A stretch of DNA of 64,000 bases. Source: a virus. The notes below the pieces were generated by a model. It saw only the letters and a list, made by a program, of their open reading frames with translations, had not been told where the DNA came from and ran no database searches. The position numbers were made by a program, and so were the translations under genes. Of this stretch, positions 26,249-34,114 are shown in pieces (the first letter of the stretch is position 1; every line of letters starts with the position of its first letter). The stretch lies in the IMG/VR virus record IMGVR_UViG_3300017917_002374, positions 248,001 to 312,000 of that record; one strand, 5' to 3'.

Positions 26249-29200
26249 ATGAGCAAGCACAACGACATTTATAACATCTTGGGTAAATTGAATTCACTTA
26301 AACCTCAAGAAGAAACCAAACCCAGTATTCTAAAAGAGTTTGCTGAACCAAAGCCTGCTGATGTTGTGCAGAATCTAAATGCCAAATACCAAGAGCATAA
26401 ACAGTTGAATGAATATTTTCATTTTGACATGCCTAAAGGCAAGGATCGCGGCCCTCGCGACACAGGCACAGACGAACTAGAGCGTCGTAGCAAGCTAGGC
26501 AAAGATCCATTGGTCAAGCATGGCAAAGAATACAAAGAAAAAGATCGTTACGGTAATGGATACAAAATTGCTGGACCAAAAGGTAACTTACCCGAAGGCG
26601 ATATGGAAGAAGGACCAGCAGATCTATTGGCCGCGATTGAACAAGAAATCAATAACCCAGGTGGCAGTGTTGATAACTTGAGAGATGTCTTGAATGCTAC
26701 TTTTGGTAGCGATAGATCACCTGAATTTAAAAAAGCTCGTGCAGTCATTGGCAAGTATCTTGACTTGGTAGACAACGCTGCAATGGGTAGTGAACAAGAT
26801 GGTATTGCTCCAATGAGAGGTGGCAATATTGCTCGTCATATCCAACAATATGATCTAACTGATTATCTACAAAATGCTGCTGCTATGTTGGATAAAACAG
26901 TTAAAGGTCCAATGGACGAGAGCGGTTTGCAAGCATACCTAGGTAAAAAGAAGTACGGCGAACAAGGTATGAAGGCTCTGCAAAAGGCCGGTCGTGAAGG
27001 CGCCAGCAAAGAAAAGATGGCACAGATTCGTGCCAAGCATGACAAGCTGGACGAGATCAGTCAAGAACTTGCTGGCAATTACATGACAGCAGCAGAAAAA
27101 GACATCAAGTCAAGAAAAGAAAAAGACACATGGGATCCAAAGATCAGCAAGCGTAAAGAAGGTAAGTTCAATGCAGTACTACGCAAGACAGGTACAGTGC
27201 CTACCACAGACAATCCAACACATGGAAAGTTTATTACCAGCAAGATGGATGAAGCTGAAATGGATGAAGACATGCTGAGTCCTAAGCAGAAGAAGTTTGC
27301 AGCACTAGCTGAACCAAAAGATAAAATTACCTACGCAGACAAGATTGCAGGTGCAAAGAAAAAAGACGAAGGTAATGAATTCAGCGGCGAATTAGTAAAA
27401 GCTCGTGCGCAAGGCAAAGACAGCTTTAGTGTGGATGGTAAAGAGTATCCAGTAAAAGAAGGTTTTGAAGATCAACATGATGTTACCAACAAAGGCGAGT
27501 ACGATCAAGAAGGCGACATGGCCAAAGATGATCTCAGCACCATTGAAGATGCTGCTCGTGAGCTAGACAGTATTCTTAGTGCAGACGACAATCTGCCAGA
27601 ATGGGTACAAAGCAAGATCAACAAGGCCATGGACTATCTTGACACAGCAAGAGATTACATGAAAGCCAACACAGACGATGACAATCCTGAAATCAAAGAA
27701 GGCGAATACAAAGACTCTGTTAACAAGAGCAAGGTGCCTGCGTATCAACGCAAGGCCAAAGGTGGAGATTGGAAAGTGAGCACAAAAGATCTAGAGGACG
27801 AGGCTAGCAAGAGCCCAACTGGTCGCGCAGGATTAGAGAAACTGAAACAGCGCATGCGTGATGATGGTGTAATGGAAGGCTTCCCTACTGTAGCAGATGC
27901 CAAGGCTCGTGCAGAAAAAGAAAAAGGCACAGGCAAGTTTGATAAACAAACAACCAGTACAGGAACACGTTATACTCGCAAGCCAGAAACTTATAGCGAT
28001 GATGGCGAAGAGTCAGGTACCAGCGACGCACCTAAAAAGCGCGGCCGACCTAAGAAGCACACAGGCCCAGAGCGTGTGACCAGCAAAGCATGGAAGCACA
28101 AGGGCGGACGCAAGACCAATGAGTCTATTAAGTTGGATACATTTGTTGAAGACACAATTGGCGAACTAGATGCTCTATTATTGAGTGAAAAAGCAGTAAG
28201 CAAACAGCAGCAGAAATTCATGGGCATGGTACATGCCATGCAAAAAGGCGAGAAAGTCAAAGGCGCTAGCAAAGAATTAAAAGCAGCGGCTAAAGGCATG
28301 AGCAAGAAAGATGCCAAGGACTTTGCCAAAACCAAGCACAAAGGTTTACCGTCAAAAGTGACAGAAGGAATTAACTTTGTTGAAATGATGCGTGAGACAG
28401 ATCAGACAGTAGAAGAAATGTTAAACGAACTGCATGCTGAGCTTGATGAATACAAACGTTCAGGACAGATGGGCGACAAATTACGTGACGCTCTTGAACT
28501 GCATCGTCATAGCAAGAACAAGCTCATGGGCGAAACAAAAGAAAAAGAGAGAGACGATTTTTTCTACAATCCTGATGTGCCAGACGACCAGCAGTTGCCT
28601 GCATTACCAGACGAAGTAAAAGTTGATGTAGAGCTAGATGAACTGGCCAAGCTAGCAGGACTAGGTGAAGTCAGTCGCGGTGAATATATCAAACAACAGG
28701 ATGCACAAGCTGAACGTGCAGGCAAAGACAGTTTTAATGCATTTGGTCAAAACTTTGATACAGATCAAGTGCAAGAAGCTTCATGCAACATGACAGCGGA
28801 AGGTCAGTTCTGCCCAGAACACGGTCTAGCAGAATGTGGCAGCATGATGTATGAAAGCAAACAGTCACTAGACGAGTGCGGTGACATGGGGCCTATGGAG
28901 AAGCCAGAAAGCGGCATGAGCGTGAACACCAGTTTTGATACTAAGACCGGTCGTAAAACCATGAGCGTCACAGCCGACGGCGAAGCAGCAGAACAACTGG
29001 CACAGATGTTAAAAATGGCAGGACTGGGACATGATCATTCACACGACCACGGGCCTGAACGTAAGATTGTTATGGTACCAGAAGAAGAAGTAACTGAAGA
29101 GTTTGCAAATGAGCCAAATGAACAGTATGCAGACACACAAACAATAGTGGATGCTGGTCAAGATCTCAATCGTAAGAAAAAACAGTATGCTGACAAGCCC

Positions 29201-29293
29201 AAAGCAGGCGACAATCCAATGGCTACAGAAAATGTTCAACTAGAGGATCGTTTGGCAGCACTATATGATAGTATTAAGGTAAAATCAGAATGA
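26249..29293 (+). CDS. Large charged, DNA-binding-like internal protein (1014 aa)
   Basis: The protein is very rich in Lys, Glu and Asp and is probably largely extended. Visible parts: N-terminus HNDIYNILGKLNSLKP; a helical YLDLVDNAAMG region near 170; ELDSILSADDNLPEWVQSKINKAMDYLDTARDYM near 435-470; an AT-hook (KKRGRPKK) near 595; a DUF3008-like block near 650-705 (KQQQKFMGMVHAMQKG, KGMSKKDAKDFAKTKHKGLP); and ELDELAKLAGLGEVS near 795. C-terminal part has Cys/His-containing CNMTAEGQFCPEHGLAECG and HDHSHDHG. Motif family names are recalled, not searched. It lies between two proteins with capsid-targeting-like starts, so a DNA-condensing or scaffold/core role in the head is inferred. ATGA overlap with the next gene. 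Confidence 0.6.
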   Translation: MSKHNDIYNILGKLNSLKPQEETKPSILKEFAEPKPADVVQNLNAKYQEHKQLNEYFHFDMPKGKDRGPRDTGTDELERRSKLGKDPLVKHGKEYKEKDRYGNGYKIAGPKGNLPEGDMEEGPADLLAAIEQEINNPGGSVDNLRDVLNATFGSDRSPEFKKARAVIGKYLDLVDNAAMGSEQDGIAPMRGGNIARHIQQYDLTDYLQNAAAMLDKTVKGPMDESGLQAYLGKKKYGEQGMKALQKAGREGASKEKMAQIRAKHDKLDEISQELAGNYMTAAEKDIKSRKEKDTWDPKISKRKEGKFNAVLRKTGTVPTTDNPTHGKFITSKMDEAEMDEDMLSPKQKKFAALAEPKDKITYADKIAGAKKKDEGNEFSGELVKARAQGKDSFSVDGKEYPVKEGFEDQHDVTNKGEYDQEGDMAKDDLSTIEDAARELDSILSADDNLPEWVQSKINKAMDYLDTARDYMKANTDDDNPEIKEGEYKDSVNKSKVPAYQRKAKGGDWKVSTKDLEDEASKSPTGRAGLEKLKQRMRDDGVMEGFPTVADAKARAEKEKGTGKFDKQTTSTGTRYTRKPETYSDDGEESGTSDAPKKRGRPKKHTGPERVTSKAWKHKGGRKTNESIKLDTFVEDTIGELDALLLSEKAVSKQQQKFMGMVHAMQKGEKVKGASKELKAAAKGMSKKDAKDFAKTKHKGLPSKVTEGINFVEMMRETDQTVEEMLNELHAELDEYKRSGQMGDKLRDALELHRHSKNKLMGETKEKERDDFFYNPDVPDDQQLPALPDEVKVDVELDELAKLAGLGEVSRGEYIKQQDAQAERAGKDSFNAFGQNFDTDQVQEASCNMTAEGQFCPEHGLAECGSMMYESKQSLDECGDMGPMEKPESGMSVNTSFDTKTGRKTMSVTADGEAAEQLAQMLKMAGLGHDHSHDHGPERKIVMVPEEEVTEEFANEPNEQYADTQTIVDAGQDLNRKKKQYADKPKAGDNPMATENVQLEDRLAALYDSIKVKSE

Positions 29294-29910
29294 AAAGTCT
29301 AAAAGAATATATCGCCGAAAGCGAGTTCACTTTAGAAAATCCTGTACCAGGAGATGTGTTTGGTCTTGAACTTAGTACCGACGTGCTTATTGAAAGTGTA
29401 GTAGGAGAACTATTAGAGGATGGATCTCCTGTGGTTGAGTTAGATGCTCGTGCCATTGAGATTATGGAAAGCATGGGGTGGGTATTTGAAGATGTTGCAC
29501 CTGTGCCAACTGACAGCATAAGTCCAATACACGGTAATGCATTTGCTCCTTATCATCGTGAACATGACCCACGCGAATGGTTCCGTAAAGATGTACATGA
29601 AGAAGAGCAAGACGAAGAAGCAGAAGATGAAACTGTGACCGAAGCAGAATACAGAGGTCGCAAGGTGCCGTTAGGCAAACCAATGGCAGGCGATGTAAAA
29701 AAGAAAAAAGTTTATGTACGCAAGCCCAACGGCAGCATTGTAAAAGTAAATTTTGGCCATGGCGGAACCAGTGCCAAAAAAGCAGGTCAAAAGACCATGC
29801 GTATTAAAAAATCAAACCCTGCACGTCGCAAGAGTTTTAGAGCTAGACACAACTGTGACAATCCTGGACCACGCTGGAAAGCAAGGTACTGGAGTTGCAG
29901 AGCTTGGTAA
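29290..29910 (+). CDS. Candidate internal head protein with basic conserved C-terminus (206 aa)
   Basis: The N-terminus MKSLKEYIAESEF again resembles the T4 capsid-targeting sequence, with IAE-S as a likely gp21 site. A central acidic stretch (EEEQDEEAEDETVTEAEYRGRK) follows. The basic C-terminus, about residues 135-206, reads KKVYVRKPNGSIVKVNFG, MRIKKSNPARRKSFRARHNC, DNPGPRWKARYWSCRAW. I recall this tail as a widely shared module in marine phage proteins of unknown role; Arg/Lys-rich with two conserved Cys, it may bind DNA. Coupled to the 1014-aa gene by ATGA overlap, supporting a shared head function. Confidence 0.6.
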   Translation: MKSLKEYIAESEFTLENPVPGDVFGLELSTDVLIESVVGELLEDGSPVVELDARAIEIMESMGWVFEDVAPVPTDSISPIHGNAFAPYHREHDPREWFRKDVHEEEQDEEAEDETVTEAEYRGRKVPLGKPMAGDVKKKKVYVRKPNGSIVKVNFGHGGTSAKKAGQKTMRIKKSNPARRKSFRARHNCDNPGPRWKARYWSCRAW

Positions 29911-29928
29911 TATAAACAAAGGTCAATT

Positions 29929-30762
29929 ATGAAAAAATGGTTTTCAATTCTGCTACTATCTCTAGTGGCAACTCCAGCAGCAGCATGGGATCAATGGGCA
30001 CCGCAGCCTATTAATGCTTGTAATGTTCAAGCACCATACGGTTTTCCTAAAGCATCGCGAGGCGATCTTATGGGCAACAGTCAGGCAATATGCCGTCATG
30101 CCTATGTTACATTACATGATAATGTGGCAAAGATTCCTGTGTGGGTCAGCTACACATTGCAACCACAAAATGCATTAGGCTGTGTCCCACGTTCAAACGG
30201 ATTCATGCCAGACAACAGTTTGCCAAAAGGTAAACGTGCAGAATTGTCTGATTATGCCAAGAGTGGATATGACATTGGACATGTGGCTCCTAATGGCGAC
30301 ATGAGTTTTGATAATCGTGCAGAGTTAGAAAGTTTTTTGTTAACCAACATGTATCCACAACTGCCTGGGTTGAATCGTGGCATCTGGAAGTTGTTGGAAA
30401 CTGCAACAAGAGGCTGGGCGGTTCAAAGAGGACATGCGATAGTAGTATACGCTGGGGCTATATATGGCACTGGTGACAAAACCATTGGTGCGAATCAAGT
30501 GGTAGTACCACGTGCGTTTTATAAGATTGTAACAGACACCACTACAGGTGAAGTTATGGCATTCTTGTTCAAGCACGAAGGCGGGCAAGGCAATGACCTG
30601 ACCAAGGTACGTGCAAGTTTAGACACAGTTGAAAAACTCAGCGGTGTGGCTTTTAGTTTTCCTGCTAATGCTAGAGAAGTGCCATTGAATCAAATATGGC
30701 CAGTAGACTATGGAGCACTAACAAATGCAAAAAGAGCCAAATGCAAGGGAACCGGAGAATAA
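29929..30762 (+). CDS. DNA/RNA non-specific endonuclease with signal peptide (277 aa)
   Basis: The N-terminus is a clear signal peptide: KK, hydrophobic WFSILLLSLVATPA, then AAA-W as a likely signal peptidase I site near residue 19. The nuclease core has YDIGHVAPNGDMS (H118 is the expected catalytic base; the family motif is DRGH, here DIGH), followed by LLTNMYPQLPGLNRGIWKLLE with the Mg-binding Asn149 of the NUC1/Serratia nuclease family. It would act in the periplasm or outside the cell, degrading DNA and RNA. Good AAAGG ribosome site. Follows the candidate head proteins on the same strand. Confidence 0.85.
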   Translation: MKKWFSILLLSLVATPAAAWDQWAPQPINACNVQAPYGFPKASRGDLMGNSQAICRHAYVTLHDNVAKIPVWVSYTLQPQNALGCVPRSNGFMPDNSLPKGKRAELSDYAKSGYDIGHVAPNGDMSFDNRAELESFLLTNMYPQLPGLNRGIWKLLETATRGWAVQRGHAIVVYAGAIYGTGDKTIGANQVVVPRAFYKIVTDTTTGEVMAFLFKHEGGQGNDLTKVRASLDTVEKLSGVAFSFPANAREVPLNQIWPVDYGALTNAKRAKCKGTGE

Positions 30763-30791
30763 TCCGGATGACGATCGTCCGGTGATACCTT

Positions 30792-31001
30792 ATGGACAAC
30801 ATTGAAGAACTACAAGTATTGGCCGGCATAAAAAACCGGCCTTTGTTCACAGAGTACAAAGGACACTCTGGTAGCAACATCAGTGTGACTGGAAATGAAA
30901 AAGGTCAATTGATGAAAAAATTAAACATCAAACCAGGAACTGAAGAATGGTTCAAACTGTGGTTTAGCAAACCATATCTCACAGGCGAAAAGCCAGTTTA
31001 A
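30792..31001 (+). CDS. Small protein of unknown function (69 aa)
   Basis: Begins NIEELQVLAGIKN and ends FKLWFSKPYLTGEKPV. The start EELQVLAGIK is similar in style to the LAGL helical ends seen in the 1014-aa and 593-aa proteins (LDELAKLAGLG, LRAIARLAGLQ), which hints at a shared interaction motif. No ribosome site of note. The 3' end overlaps the convergent 321-aa gene by 4 nt. Reality of the gene is supported by its tight fit but not by known homology. Confidence 0.5.
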   Translation: MDNIEELQVLAGIKNRPLFTEYKGHSGSNISVTGNEKGQLMKKLNIKPGTEEWFKLWFSKPYLTGEKPV

Positions 31002-31963
31002 TCTAAAAATTTAACTTTACGTTTTTCAAACTTGGTGTTGGTTTCGGCGCGAGCATTTTTGAATCCCACGTCCGGACGATCAAGCATGTATCTTAACACT
31101 AGATAAGGTTCGTAATCGCCGGATGGAGTATCGCCATTGGCAAAAACCTGTTGTGCTGTTAACTGATACCCTCTTCCGGATTTTGCAATTTTAGGATAGC
31201 CTGCAAGTACCACATCAACATTGCTAATGCCCGGTTGCCCGCTAAAAAAGTTTTTTCCAAACACAACAAGATTTTTAATGTCATTGCTTGGATGCAACCC
31301 AAATGCCTGTCCACTTTGAAATACACCGCCGGTTTCGGCTTTAATTTTAGATAGCCATTGTTGAATTTCAGGCAAATTTATAAGATGATTCCAACCGCCA
31401 TACTTGGCAAAATTGTCAGCTTTTAGACTTACCCAGGCAACTGCATGACCATTTTCGTCATACACTGTCATGTCGCTTTTTGGAGCACGGCCATTAATTA
31501 ATTCTGTGGTTTTACCAAATGTAGCCGCTTGTACAACACGTTTGCCAATCTTAAGTGGGATACTGGATTTACCGAGTTTTTGTTTGATAGCTTCAAGCTC
31601 GCCAGACAGCCCGTCAATTTGCAACTGTTCTATAGCCACACGTTTGCCTGACTCTTCGCCGCCAAATTCTGCAGTCTTGATGATACTACCTAGTGGAATT
31701 TCTCGTGGAGGTTCTTCTGCTGTTTTCAGCTTTAGATTTGGTCTAGGAGAAGTTTGGGTCCACGCAGAAAAACGATCCGCTTCGGCAGGATCAATAACTA
31801 CATCTTCAACACCCTGTGTGGTTTTGACTTTAAAAGGACTGCCTGATTGTATTTTTTGAATAACAATAGGCACCCGAGCCTTTGGTGTACCTTCGTACTT
31901 GAAAAGTCCGGGTGCTAATGGAGCTTCGTTAACTGGCTCTTGGGTAACTTCTGTTATACGCAT
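30998..31963 (-). CDS. PD-(D/E)XK-like protein with capsid-targeting-like start (321 aa)
   Basis: N-terminus MRITEVTQEPVNEAP has the short basic/hydrophobic, E-rich form of the other capsid-targeting-like starts in this window. The middle has PKSDMTVYDENGHAVAWVSLKADNFAKYGGWNHL, where D164 and S179-x-K181 resemble a restriction-endonuclease-fold core in which the usual Glu is replaced by Ser. C-terminal part includes DVVLAGYPKI and YEPYLVLRYM. No family is recognised with confidence; a nuclease or nuclease-derived protein packaged in the head is a guess. It lies downstream of the HNH gene on the minus strand, separated by 8 nt. Confidence 0.5.
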   Translation of the reverse strand: MRITEVTQEPVNEAPLAPGLFKYEGTPKARVPIVIQKIQSGSPFKVKTTQGVEDVVIDPAEADRFSAWTQTSPRPNLKLKTAEEPPREIPLGSIIKTAEFGGEESGKRVAIEQLQIDGLSGELEAIKQKLGKSSIPLKIGKRVVQAATFGKTTELINGRAPKSDMTVYDENGHAVAWVSLKADNFAKYGGWNHLINLPEIQQWLSKIKAETGGVFQSGQAFGLHPSNDIKNLVVFGKNFFSGQPGISNVDVVLAGYPKIAKSGRGYQLTAQQVFANGDTPSGDYEPYLVLRYMLDRPDVGFKNARAETNTKFEKRKVKFLD

Positions 31964-31968
31964 AAGCG

Positions 31969-31975
31969 TATTTAG
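31969..31975 (-). promoter_or_regulatory. Late-type motif CTAAATA (minus)
   Basis: On the minus strand CTAAATA contains the HNH stop codon and ends 5 nt before the ATG of the 321-aa gene. Confidence 0.4.
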
Positions 31976-32502
31976 CCCGTTGCTCGCTTATCCTCAATGC
32001 CAAGATATTGATACCAACTTGGATGCTCAATATGTATAGGACGACTTTTCCACTTGTTTACCAACTGGTAATAGTCTGGTTTGTAAGGCATGCGTATGGG
32101 CTTCCATAGCTTGCTACCTTTTCTATGATTGCAGGATTTGCATGCGGTAACACTGTTTTCCCAATTGGTTTTACCGCCAGTGCTGCGTGGAATCACATGA
32201 TCCAGTGTAAGTTCGTCTCGCGGAAAAGTTTCTCTGCAATATTGGCATTGATACAAATCGCGCAGATACAGATTGCTTCTGCTGAAACGAATGTTGCGAC
32301 GTTTGGTAAAGTAGCCTTTGGTTACTGCCACAGCCGGGTAGTGAATGGTCAAATTGGAACTGCGAGCCACTAGATGGTCGTACTCTTCTAGCACAGTTAT
32401 GCGATCTAGAAACATCAGTTTAATAGCATGTTGCCAATTGATTATGCTCAAAGGAAGCACACTTATTGGCTCATAATTGCTGTTGAGTAGCAGGCAGTTC
32501 AT
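31972..32502 (-). CDS. HNH endonuclease next to the large terminase (176 aa)
   Basis: An HNH fold is clear in the C-terminal half: CQYC (86-89), LTLDHVIPRSTGGKTNWENSV (D101, H102, N113/N116), and CKSCNHRKG (C121, C124, H126). The four Cys form a structural zinc site. The N-terminal ~80 residues are the LLLNSNYEPISVLPL-type domain seen in a broad bacterial/phage HNH family. It is divergent from gp17 with 16 nt between start codons. HNH proteins next to terminases in other phages help packaging-linked cleavage; whether that applies here is inference. No intron or interrupted gene is seen, so a homing role is less likely. Confidence 0.85.
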   Translation of the reverse strand: MNCLLLNSNYEPISVLPLSIINWQHAIKLMFLDRITVLEEYDHLVARSSNLTIHYPAVAVTKGYFTKRRNIRFSRSNLYLRDLYQCQYCRETFPRDELTLDHVIPRSTGGKTNWENSVTACKSCNHRKGSKLWKPIRMPYKPDYYQLVNKWKSRPIHIEHPSWYQYLGIEDKRATG

Positions 32503-32518
32503 GTTAAATATATTTACT
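32503..32518. promoter_or_regulatory. Back-to-back divergent late motifs between HNH and gp17
   Basis: GTTAAATA on + (32503-32510) and AGTAAATA on - (32518-32511) abut exactly and together fill the whole 16-bp gap between the two start codons. Each ends 8 nt before its own ATG. Confidence 0.55.
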
Positions 32519-34084
32519 ATGTCAAAAAGTTTAGAAGGTGTAATTGTAAAAAAAGCTCATCAAGTAGAAAGCTACACTGAGCATCAAATTCGTGAAATAG
32601 CCAAATGTGCTGATCCTGTGACAGGTCCTCAGTACTTCATGGACAACTATTTCTACATACAGCATCCTACACAGGGTAGCATACAATACCATCCATTTGA
32701 GTACCAGGAACGCTTGATAGATACCTATCACAATTATAGATTCTCTATCAGTTTAATGCCAAGACAAACGGGGAAATCAACATCAGCTGCTGGATATTTA
32801 TTATGGTATGCAATGTTCATTCCGGACAGCACTATTCTGGTAGCTGCTCACAAATACTTGGGCGCACAGGAAATCATGCAACGTGTTCGTTATGCGTATG
32901 AAAACTGCCCGGATCATATACGAGCAGGGGTAGTAAGCTATAACAAAGGATCAATTGATTTTGATAACGGTAGTCGTATAGTTGCACAAACCACAACAGA
33001 AAACACTGGTCGTGGTATGAGTATATCTCTGTTATACTGTGACGAGTTTGCATTCGTTCGTCCCACAATCGCCAAAGACTTTTGGACCTCCATTACTCCT
33101 ACACTGGCCACTGGTGGTAAGTGTATTATCACCAGCACACCAAACAGCGACGAAGATCAGTTCGCACTGATCTGGAAAGGGGCTAACAAATGTGTAGACG
33201 AGTTTGGCAATGAAACGGAAATAGGAATTAATGGATTCAAGGCTTTTCGTAGCAACTGGAAAGAACACCCAGAGCGTGACGATGCGTGGGCAGCAGAAAT
33301 GAAAGCACAATTAGGCGAAGAACGTTTCCGCCGTGAAATGGATTGCGAGTTCTTGATTTTTGATGAAACTTTGATCAATGCAGTTACACTGTTTGAAATG
33401 GGAGGAATTGATCCTCTGGATCGGCAAGGTCAAGTGCGTTGGTATAAAAAGCCAGAAAAAGACTACACGTATGTTGTGGCGCTTGATCCTAGTTTGGGCA
33501 CAGGTGGAGACCCAGCTGCTATTGAAGTGTTTGAGTTACCTACGTTACGACAGGTTGCAGAATGGCAGCACAACAAAACTCCAGTGCAACGACAGGTTGC
33601 GATTCTTAAAGAAATTACCAGCTATCTAGCGGACACAATTGGCAGCAGCACAGAGGTGTATTATTCAGTAGAAAATAATACCTTAGGAGAGGCAGCACTG
33701 GTTGCCATTGCAGAAATTGGCGAAGAAAACATTCCTGGAATTTTTCTAAGTGAGCCACATCGTGCAGGACACAGCAAATCCTATCGTAAAGGATTTACTA
33801 CTACAAACAAGAGCAAACTAGCAGTTTGCAGCAAATTCAAAAGTCTAGTGGAAACCAAGCGAATGACCATTGCTAGTAAAAATCTCATTAGCGAGCTCAA
33901 GAACTTTGTAGCAGTGGGCACTTCGTTCAAAGCCAAAATAGGCGAAACTGATGATCTAGTGCTAGCCACGCTGCTAGTGGTACGCATGATACAGGTGCTA
34001 AAAGAGTTTGATCAACGACTGGACAATGAAGTTAGAGACACGCTTGAAGACTTTATTGCACCCATGCCCTTTATAATGATTTAG
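32519..34084 (+). CDS. 17: Terminase large subunit gp17 (521 aa)
   Basis: The start at MSKSLEG is chosen over a longer frame that would run into the HNH gene. ATPase: Walker A PRQTGKST (81-88), Walker B LLYCDEF with D175-E176, coupling motif ITSTPNS near 205. Nuclease (RNase H-like): D323 in ALDPSLGTGGD, E385 in SVENNT, D478-D479 in GETDDLVLA. Together these define the packaging motor and headful nuclease of T4-like phages. T4 gp17 is 610 aa; the N-terminal region is shorter here. It shares a 16-bp promoter gap with the HNH gene and is followed 30 nt later by the 593-aa protein. Confidence 0.95.
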   Translation: MSKSLEGVIVKKAHQVESYTEHQIREIAKCADPVTGPQYFMDNYFYIQHPTQGSIQYHPFEYQERLIDTYHNYRFSISLMPRQTGKSTSAAGYLLWYAMFIPDSTILVAAHKYLGAQEIMQRVRYAYENCPDHIRAGVVSYNKGSIDFDNGSRIVAQTTTENTGRGMSISLLYCDEFAFVRPTIAKDFWTSITPTLATGGKCIITSTPNSDEDQFALIWKGANKCVDEFGNETEIGINGFKAFRSNWKEHPERDDAWAAEMKAQLGEERFRREMDCEFLIFDETLINAVTLFEMGGIDPLDRQGQVRWYKKPEKDYTYVVALDPSLGTGGDPAAIEVFELPTLRQVAEWQHNKTPVQRQVAILKEITSYLADTIGSSTEVYYSVENNTLGEAALVAIAEIGEENIPGIFLSEPHRAGHSKSYRKGFTTTNKSKLAVCSKFKSLVETKRMTIASKNLISELKNFVAVGTSFKAKIGETDDLVLATLLVVRMIQVLKEFDQRLDNEVRDTLEDFIAPMPFIMI

Positions 34085-34086
34085 AG

Positions 34087-34093
34087 CTAAATA
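34087..34093 (+). promoter_or_regulatory. Late promoter CTAAATA
   Basis: CTAAATA 21 nt before the ATG at 34115, two nt after the gp17 stop. Confidence 0.5.
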
Positions 34094-34114
34094 CGCTATT
34101 AAAACGGAATTACT

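Noticed and set aside
31972-32502. HNH gene as a homing endonuclease or intron marker
   Set aside because: Neighbouring genes are intact and no intron-like interruption is seen; the N-domain is that of a general HNH family.
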